Source of the DNA: Paulinella micropora
Taxonomy: Eukaryota > Cercozoa > Imbricatea > Euglyphida
NCBI GenBank assembly: GCA_009731375.1
Contig: BJOX01000050.1
Span: 315,454-360,273 of the forward strand
Reading direction: 5' to 3'
Length of the DNA stretch: 44,820 nucleotides
The notes beneath the pieces were generated by a model that was not told the DNA's origin, did no database searches, and saw nothing but the letters and a program-made list of their open reading frames with translations. This document shows positions 39,622 to 44,820 of this stretch, piece after piece (position 1 is the stretch's first letter; each line of letters begins with the position of its first letter). The position numbers and the translations under genes are program-made.

Positions 39622-41147
39622 ATGCCTACACAACACGGAGGCGAACTAGACTTTTCTAAAACTGACTACATCAGTGCTTCTTATCGTTTGAATAAGCTTA
39701 CCCCTCGTGAGGGTTCTATTACTGTCACTGTTTCTACCGCAGGAGGACAGGAAAGCAACTTTGACCTTATCAGCCGTCCGTTTAACTTGGCTCGCTCTGT
39801 TTTGAGTTTTAATTATGCCCCAGAGGCGAAGGCGGCGAACTACAATAAATGCTTTATGGACTGCCTGGCCCCGATTAGGCAGATCCAATTGATTACTAGA
39901 GGCGGTGTTTATCTGTGCGACATTAACGAAGTCGGAAATATCACTAAGATGATTTGGAAACCCGAAACCTCCATTGATGATTTGCTCGCTTGGAAAACCA
40001 CGACAATGGAAGTGGAGCTGGTTGTATGCTTCAAAAGTGTAATGCTACAACTACATTTCAACCCGCTAGCGATGCTACAAGGTTGGCCGCATTACAAACA
40101 GCATTGGCCGCTTCGGCAATAGCAGGAAATGCGGCGGGGCAAATTGATACTGGTATTGATGTTGCTAAGGCTCAGGTTCAGGCCGCATTAAAGGCTTGGA
40201 TGGCACAACCCACCACAAATGCCCGCCGACACGATGATACCCTTATTGCGAATGAGACTGGCACGAGTAAGTTCGTTAATGTTGCTTTTAATGAGGCTAA
40301 GTATTTTTCAGCTGGAACTATTGGCAATGCCAGCCCGAGTGTTAATGTTAATATTAATCTTGGAATGCTTTACAATACTATTTTCGCTCTGGATAAAACT
40401 ATTATGTTTCCAGAAATTTTGACTTTGCGGATTGTTTGGCAACAGACACCCAAAATCTTTTATTATAACAATGATGCTCTTTCTACTGGTGGAGGCACTG
40501 TTGCGGTGGCGGATTCAAATGTTACTATTACTAATCTCAGCCTGTTCTTAGCTGTTGAAACTAACCCCGATGTCGTTCAATCAATTCAACAGAAGATTAT
40601 GAGCCCCGAAGGTATGAGCTTCAACATTGATTATTCTTATTTGTATAAAAATACCGTCGGAGTGGCTTCAACTTCTCAAAATGTTATCCTTAGATTTGAC
40701 AGAGGCCACGGACGGCGAATTAAGAAAATTTATCACTCTGTTTTCAACACAACCGAAAATAAGAACACTGCCTATGACAATAGCAACCTGCTCGGTTCTA
40801 AGGTCCAAACTTTTTATACCACACTAGACGGAGCACGACTTCAAGAATTCAATGTTGATTGTCAAACTGGAAAACTAGAAGACTATATGTATCTTAAACC
40901 GAAGTTGGAAGGCTCTTCTTTGATGAATAGCAATGTTTATCAATACAACTGGGTTTGGTGCGATAGCTTTGACAATACCCGCCCACTGTGGAGCAAGAAC
41001 CAAAATGAAATCAGCGGATTAAGTCTAGACACCGAGCGACGATGGGAGTTTATTGCTACCACTGCTAATATTGCTGCCAACCATTACACATTTGTCGTAA
41101 CTCAGCAAGAAGTAAATGTTAAGAATGGCACCATTACTAGAACTTAA
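39622..41147 (+). CDS. Major capsid protein (double jelly-roll type), one frame break
   Basis: ATG 39622. It has an N-terminal GGELDFSKTDYISASYRL and RPFNLARSVLSFNY, then RQIQLITRGGVYLCDINEV. The frame changes (-1) at a short A-run near 40035. The next frame has SVNVNINLGMLYNT, ILTLRIVWQQTPKIFYY, IMSPEGMSFNIDYSY, ILRFDRGHGRRIKKIYH and a C-terminal QYNWVWCDSFDN. About 508 residues, the usual PLV MCP size. It is placed after the penton and before the surface-type protein. It differs from element A's MCP, sharing only the general layout, so the two elements belong to different MCP groups. Confidence 0.85.
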
Positions 41148-41202
41148 ACCCCCGCCAGTGAGGTAATAGGTTTTTAATTTTGATAGATTATTTATTTTTT
41201 TC

Positions 41203-41213
41203 TTAGAATATAG
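41203..41213 (+). promoter_or_regulatory. TTAGAATATAG promoter-like motif
   Basis: The motif follows a T-rich tract, six bases before the ATG at 41219. Similar motifs occur before several other genes of both elements. Confidence 0.45.
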
Positions 41214-41218
41214 GAACA

Positions 41219-42472
41219 ATGGCCACTCACCAAAGAAATTTGATAGCACAAGACCCTGACGGAGACTTTATTAATGTCAAAGTCGGCTACGACGGCAATG
41301 TTGAAACCAATAGTATGAAAACAGCTTTCGGCGAAGCATTGGTCGGTCAATTAACACCAGTATTACAAGAGATTTTCCCATACACTATCAATACAATAAT
41401 ATGGACATTAGCTCAAACTGATGCTACCATTTCATTTAATGCTAATATGGCCGAGCTTAAAACGGATGTGAAGACGACCGCGAATGCTGTAATGACGAGT
41501 AAAAAAAGAATTAAATACAGAACTGGTATGGGAGTTCTAACACGATTTACTGCTTTATGGAATACTGATGAAACGAAAGAATACAATTCATATATCGGCA
41601 TAGGTGAAAGTGATTTTACTAATGGCTTCTATTTTTACAAAATAAAAGCGACTGGTATGAATATTGCCAGTGTTAAAGGAGGGGTGCCGACACTTATTCC
41701 CCAGGCGACCTGGAATGACCCTTGTGATGGGACTAAAATTATGCCCGCCTTAGACTGGACCAAAGGGAATGTATTCCAGATTAAATTTCAATATCTTGGC
41801 TTTGGTGCTATAAGGTTCTACATAGAAAATCCATCAAGTGGAGAATTTCAGCTGGTTCATACAATTAGGTATGCGAATGCGAATGTGGGTGTTAGTCTTT
41901 CAAATACAACCCTACCTTTTTCAGCTTGTATTAGAAATTATGGAACTGGTAATGCTAATCAAATATTAAAAACAGCCAGTTGTAGTATGTTTATTGAGGG
42001 CACTAACACTATTAATTCAAGCATATCAAACGAAGCGGAAGGTAGTGAGCCAGCGAGCACGACGGAAAGCCCAATTATTAGCATAAAAAATAAAACAACT
42101 TTTAATGGTGTGACCAATTATTTAATTGTTTATCCATCTCTCGTGAGCATATCAAACGAAGACAGCAAAGTTAATATAGTGCGGATTGTGAAAACGACTG
42201 GGACACTTACGGCGGAGAACTTCGCGGATATTGATACCAAAACTTCAATCGTATCAAAGGATACCGCTGCGACTGCCGTTGGTGGTGCCACTATAACGGA
42301 TGTCATCCTTAAACTTTATGTTAATGCTACTTCTAGCCAGCTTATTGACCTGCGAACTTACGACATTCAACTCTCTCCCGGTGAAAATCTAACATTTTTA
42401 CAAAAGTCTGTCGCGACTGTTAATAATGGAGGAAATGTGAGTGTTATCGTTAATTTCTTAGAAGACCAGTAG
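41219..42472 (+). CDS. Virion surface-type protein, intact
   Basis: ATG 41219 opens 417 codons without break. The N-terminus is HQRNLIAQDPDGDFINVKV, the middle NVFQIKFQYLGFGAIRFYI and LKTASCSMFIEG, and the C-terminus beta-rich, ending VNFLEDQ. Element A carries a partial homolog at 12531-13347. It is the only gene seen with a clear relative in both elements other than the general MCP/penton classes. It follows the MCP by 71 bases and ends in a hairpin terminator. It may be a spike or minor capsid protein. No named family is recognised. Confidence 0.7.
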   Translation: MATHQRNLIAQDPDGDFINVKVGYDGNVETNSMKTAFGEALVGQLTPVLQEIFPYTINTIIWTLAQTDATISFNANMAELKTDVKTTANAVMTSKKRIKYRTGMGVLTRFTALWNTDETKEYNSYIGIGESDFTNGFYFYKIKATGMNIASVKGGVPTLIPQATWNDPCDGTKIMPALDWTKGNVFQIKFQYLGFGAIRFYIENPSSGEFQLVHTIRYANANVGVSLSNTTLPFSACIRNYGTGNANQILKTASCSMFIEGTNTINSSISNEAEGSEPASTTESPIISIKNKTTFNGVTNYLIVYPSLVSISNEDSKVNIVRIVKTTGTLTAENFADIDTKTSIVSKDTAATAVGGATITDVILKLYVNATSSQLIDLRTYDIQLSPGENLTFLQKSVATVNNGGNVSVIVNFLEDQ

Positions 42473-42490
42473 GGGTCTTCGCCCCCCTAC
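42469..42490 (+). terminator. GTAGGGG...CCCCTAC hairpin over the stop codon
   Basis: The seven-base arms 42469-42475 and 42484-42490 are fully complementary, with an 8-base loop containing CTTCG. The stop TAG (42470-42472) lies inside the left arm. It is similar in type to the hairpin at 36532. Confidence 0.55.
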
Positions 42491-42554
42491 AACCCCTCTC
42501 TAATGCTGACTTAGTGATTTACCAAACAAAAAAAAACACCTGGGTCGTAGTGGC

Positions 42555-42574
42555 TGTAAGGGCGAGCCCTTACA
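42555..42574. terminator. Perfect TGTAAGGG/CCCTTACA hairpin
   Basis: The eight-base arms 42555-42562 and 42567-42574 are separated by CGAG. It lies between two convergent genes, so it could serve both strands. Confidence 0.5.
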
Positions 42575-42587
42575 AACCCAAGTTTTG

Positions 42588-42610
42588 TGAAACTTTTTAT
42601 AAAAGTTTCA
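42588..42610. terminator. Perfect TGAAACTTTT/AAAAGTTTCA hairpin
   Basis: Ten-base arms 42588-42597 and 42601-42610 with a TAT loop lie four bases from the stop of the minus-strand gene at 42615. It is probably the minus-strand gene's 3' signal. Confidence 0.5.
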
Positions 42611-42614
42611 GCTC

Positions 42615-42902
42615 CTACAATTGAAGCTGTTTGAATATTTCTTTTTTTAGCTCAGGATAGTTGTCTAGAAATGGTTGCTTTGCCATCCATCTTAAGTATT
42701 GGGTATCAAATACAGCCACATCGGCGACTGTCTTTCCCTTATATTTTCCCATAGGTATCTTTCCTTGTTCTTGAAGTTTCTTGTTTTCTGATTTGTATTC
42801 ATTAATGTGTCCATCAATTACTTGCTTAATTTCTTGTAAAGTAAATGTTCTGTCTTTGTTGCTGACAGATAGCTGTTCAAATTTTTCACAAAGCTTTTGC
42901 AT
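42615..42902 (-). CDS. Small protein with ExoX-C/DUF3820-like module
   Basis: ATG 42902 opens 95 codons. The C-terminal half has IPMGKYKGKTVADV and FDTQYLRWMAKQ, close to the PxGKxKGK...YLxWLxxQ pattern of ExoX-like C-terminal and DUF3820 domains, which bind nucleic acid beside exonucleases. There is no nuclease domain in this ORF. The N-terminal half is helical. It is divergent from the lipase gene with 71 bases between, and convergent with the surface-type protein. The role is inferred as DNA-related. Confidence 0.6.
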   Translation of the reverse strand: MQKLCEKFEQLSVSNKDRTFTLQEIKQVIDGHINEYKSENKKLQEQGKIPMGKYKGKTVADVAVFDTQYLRWMAKQPFLDNYPELKKEIFKQLQL

Positions 42903-42973
42903 CGGTGAGTGTAGAGTAGTGAGTATATAGTAGGGAGTATAAAAAATAAAAAAAATTAAATAGTTAATATAGG

Positions 42974-43591
42974 ATGACCGAGTGGATAAAGTTCGTTAAG
43001 GCTTACTCTGCTAAACACGGTATAAGCTACAAGGAAGCATTGAAAAAAGCAGGTAAGGAATACAGAAAGCAGAAGGGAGGCAGTGCGGAGTTGTCGGAGG
43101 ATGTCTATTTGTCTTCGTCGGATAGAAAGGGTGCTGACGGTTGGAAGCCAGTAGCGAGCAAAGAAAAATCAACAGTGTATGAAAAAGATGGTAAAGCGAT
43201 TGTGGCATTTAGAGGTTCAGTAGATAAGCGGGACTTACTCACAGATGTCGCATTGGTAAAGGGAGTATTAAAAAGAACACCGAGATACAAAGAAGAGCAG
43301 AAGCTGGTTAATGAAGTCATAAAGAAATATGGTAAGGATAATGTAGAGCTTACGGGTCATTCGTTAGGTGGAACAATAGCGAAAGATTTAAGTAGGCAGA
43401 CGGGAGTAAGGGCGACCACATACAACAAAGGCAGTAGCACAAGAGACCTCATTGAAGGAGTGATTGACAGAGTAGCTGTTAAAGTAAATCCGAAAGGGAA
43501 GCGGGCAAAGACTGCGAAGCTAACCACGAACTACCGAACCGCATTTGACCCCGTATCATTGTTAGAGGCAACGGCTGTAAACACTAAGTAG
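42974..43591 (+). CDS. Class 3 lipase-like protein
   Basis: ATG 42974 opens 205 codons. The N-terminal about 35 residues (WIKFVKAYSAKHGISYKEALKKAGKEY) are a short basic helix motif seen at the start of many large DNA virus proteins. Then IVAFRGSVDKRDLLTD gives the oxyanion region, and ELTGHSLGGTIAK the GxSxG nucleophile (Ser 130). A later Asp and His are less clear (the C-terminus has FDPVS). Lipase_3 proteins are recurrent in PLVs and virophages. The substrate is unknown; membrane lipids during entry or exit are possible. Confidence 0.75.
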   Translation: MTEWIKFVKAYSAKHGISYKEALKKAGKEYRKQKGGSAELSEDVYLSSSDRKGADGWKPVASKEKSTVYEKDGKAIVAFRGSVDKRDLLTDVALVKGVLKRTPRYKEEQKLVNEVIKKYGKDNVELTGHSLGGTIAKDLSRQTGVRATTYNKGSSTRDLIEGVIDRVAVKVNPKGKRAKTAKLTTNYRTAFDPVSLLEATAVNTK

Positions 43592-43680
43592 TGAAACCAA
43601 AAAAAGGAATTCATACAATTAGAAGCTTCAAAGGTAAAGGCAAAAAAATATATATATAAAGTTTTTTATTGCTTTTTCAT

Positions 43681-44820
43681 TTAGTATCCAAACGGTCTAG
43701 TTTCAATCGCATTATCTACAATACCAATAATATTTCTTTTAGTGTAAGTAAAGCTGAATATTTTTTCTAAGTATTCGCTCGTTATTTTTTTCTGTTGTTT
43801 ATCTCTTGTTATCTTGCTGTTCTCTACAATAACAACTTTACCAGATTTTTCAATTCTTTTAGCAATCAATTTTTCTTCCTGAGTCTTAAGCAACTCTAAC
43901 AATTCATTCTTGCCGTTCTCAATAAGGTCGCTGTTTTTAATTCCAAGTCCGCAACTAATGACACTTAACATATTTGGTAAATTTAATGATTTATTGTTTT
44001 CATAATTCATACTAAAGCCTTTGACTTTCATACTTGCTTTGCCGTTATCTAAGACATATCCATAACACTTTGGTCCGCCTCCGATAAAGGTCATAATCTT
44101 TGCTCCGTGTAGTTCGTCCGTCCATTCGCCTAACAACTTACCCGTTTTCACATCTGTTTCTCCTTTCGTTAAGTCTGTTGTGTATATAACACTGTCGGTA
44201 TCGTGGTATAGAACTCTGTTCTCTAGTTTGTCCATCATCTCATATAGTCTAATCCTCGCGTGGCAAGTCGTAAATAAAGCAACTACAATATTTGTTTTTA
44301 CGGGGTCGCCTACCGCATCCTGTTTAAGGTCATAACTCGCTTCTATTATCTTGTCGTTGATAATGTTTATGTTTATGTTATCAACTGACTTATCGTTCAT
44401 TAACTTGTATAATGTATCTTTATCTTTAATCATTTTGTTTTGAGTTTTGTTTTGCTTTTCACCAAACTTGCCCCACAGGCTATTCAAGCACAACTTAGCA
44501 ACCGCTCGCAGTCCTGGGTTTTCTTCAATTTTGTTTTCGTCCATCTTAATTCCCATCTTGACTTCCATACTGTCAATGTAGTTTCTTTTTTGTTCCTGTG
44601 TAATACAACCATCAGGATATCCGCTTGACTCTTGTTTAACCTTTAAGAAAGTTTTTATGTAATCTTTGAAAAGGCTACTGCTCTGCTCCTTCCAGTGCCA
44701 TACCTCATATACCTTAATTAGCTTGTAGCCTTTGTCTAAGGCCTTGTAGATTTCAGGAGTTGCCCAAGTGCCCGTTATTGCTCGCTCGTTATCGGTGTGC
44801 TTACATTCGGTTTTCTGTTC
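43681..44820 (-). CDS. Protein-primed DNA polymerase B, C-terminal part (5' beyond window)
   Basis: The minus-strand frame is open from the window edge (44820) to the TAG at 43681-43683, 379 codons. It has ITGTWATPEIYKALDKGY and a VYEVWHW segment, a motif B-like KLCLNSLWGKFG and the motif C YHDTDSVIY, with VKGFSMNY later. The spacing and the GTW element match the protein-primed family B polymerases of Polintons and adenoviruses. It replicates linear DNA from a terminal protein. It is convergent with the lipase gene. No break is seen. The exonuclease domain is outside the window. Confidence 0.9.
   Translation of the reverse strand, partial: EQKTECKHTDNERAITGTWATPEIYKALDKGYKLIKVYEVWHWKEQSSSLFKDYIKTFLKVKQESSGYPDGCITQEQKRNYIDSMEVKMGIKMDENKIEENPGLRAVAKLCLNSLWGKFGEKQNKTQNKMIKDKDTLYKLMNDKSVDNININIINDKIIEASYDLKQDAVGDPVKTNIVVALFTTCHARIRLYEMMDKLENRVLYHDTDSVIYTTDLTKGETDVKTGKLLGEWTDELHGAKIMTFIGGGPKCYGYVLDNGKASMKVKGFSMNYENNKSLNLPNMLSVISCGLGIKNSDLIENGKNELLELLKTQEEKLIAKRIEKSGKVVIVENSKITRDKQQKKITSEYLEKIFSFTYTKRNIIGIVDNAIETRPFGY

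Larger units (their letters stand above)
27411..44820. mobile_element. Element B: Polinton-type integrated virus, continues past window
   Basis: It carries an rve integrase, tail-fibre-like protein, packaging ATPase, adenain-like protease, penton-type protein, MCP, lipase and protein-primed DNA polymerase B, a full Polinton/adintovirus-like hallmark set. The left edge is placed near 27411 because a GTAGTATAGGG-type sequence and 29-base direct repeats lie there and coding begins soon after. Only the left end is in the window, so the terminal inverted repeats and the target duplication cannot be checked. Breaks occur in at least six genes, so it is either decaying or affected by sequence errors. 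Confidence 0.85.

Overview
This window is nuclear DNA of a eukaryote. It holds tRNA-derived SINEs, LINE and Ty3/gypsy fragments, a spliced gene with GT-AG-like introns, long microsatellites, and two integrated virus-like elements of the Polinton / Polinton-like virus (PLV) kind. The host cannot be named from sequence alone. PLVs of this kind and a weakly DUF6824-like spliced gene point to an alga or other protist, perhaps a stramenopile, but that is a guess.

Layout. 1-6.9 kb is host repeat DNA: an antisense SINE, (GA)n/(GAA)n/(CT)n tracts, the 3' end of a LINE reverse-transcriptase ORF, a second SINE with a (TTA)n tail, the 3' part of a gypsy polyprotein on the minus strand, and an unrecognised gene beside long (TTC)n tracts. 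6.9-15.85 kb is element A, a decayed PLV. It has two copies of a major capsid protein (MCP) plus minor capsid (penton-type) pair that diverge from a 930-N gap, a GIY-YIG nuclease, a virion surface-type protein, a small Cys-containing ORF, and a telomere-resolvase-type tyrosine recombinase. Next to the recombinase gene is an AT-rich segment with eight GTCCTTA/TAAGGAC sites. 15.85-18.5 kb is tandem and interspersed repeats with a third SINE. 18.5-20.6 kb (minus strand) carries a RING protein with SUMO-interaction and ubiquitin-interaction motifs. 20.7-25.8 kb is an IS630/Tc1-type transposon locus with two near-identical inverted arms of about 960 bp, a 180-bp minisatellite in both orientations, and a spliced gene between. 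25.8-27.4 kb has no recognisable gene.

27.4-44.8 kb is element B, a more complete Polinton-type provirus that runs off the window. It has a retroviral-type integrase, a long tail-fibre-like protein ending in an S74 chaperone domain, a small membrane protein, a packaging ATPase, a basic core-type protein, an adenain-like protease, penton, MCP, a virion surface-type protein, an ExoX-C-like protein, a class 3 lipase and a protein-primed DNA polymerase B. The run ATPase, basic protein, protease, penton, MCP is the usual Polinton morphogenesis block. GC-rich CTTCG-loop hairpins follow some of its genes, and a TTAGAATATA-like motif precedes many of them.

Both elements carry breaks. Several of element B's frame breaks, and the one in element A's resolvase, are -1 shifts at runs of A. 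They could be decay, assembly under-calls, or both. The most notable content is element A's telomere resolvase together with the adjacent repeat/palindrome cluster and the inverted capsid gene pair. Together these suggest a eukaryotic virus lineage that may have used hairpin-ended linear DNA, unlike element B with its integrase and protein-primed polymerase.
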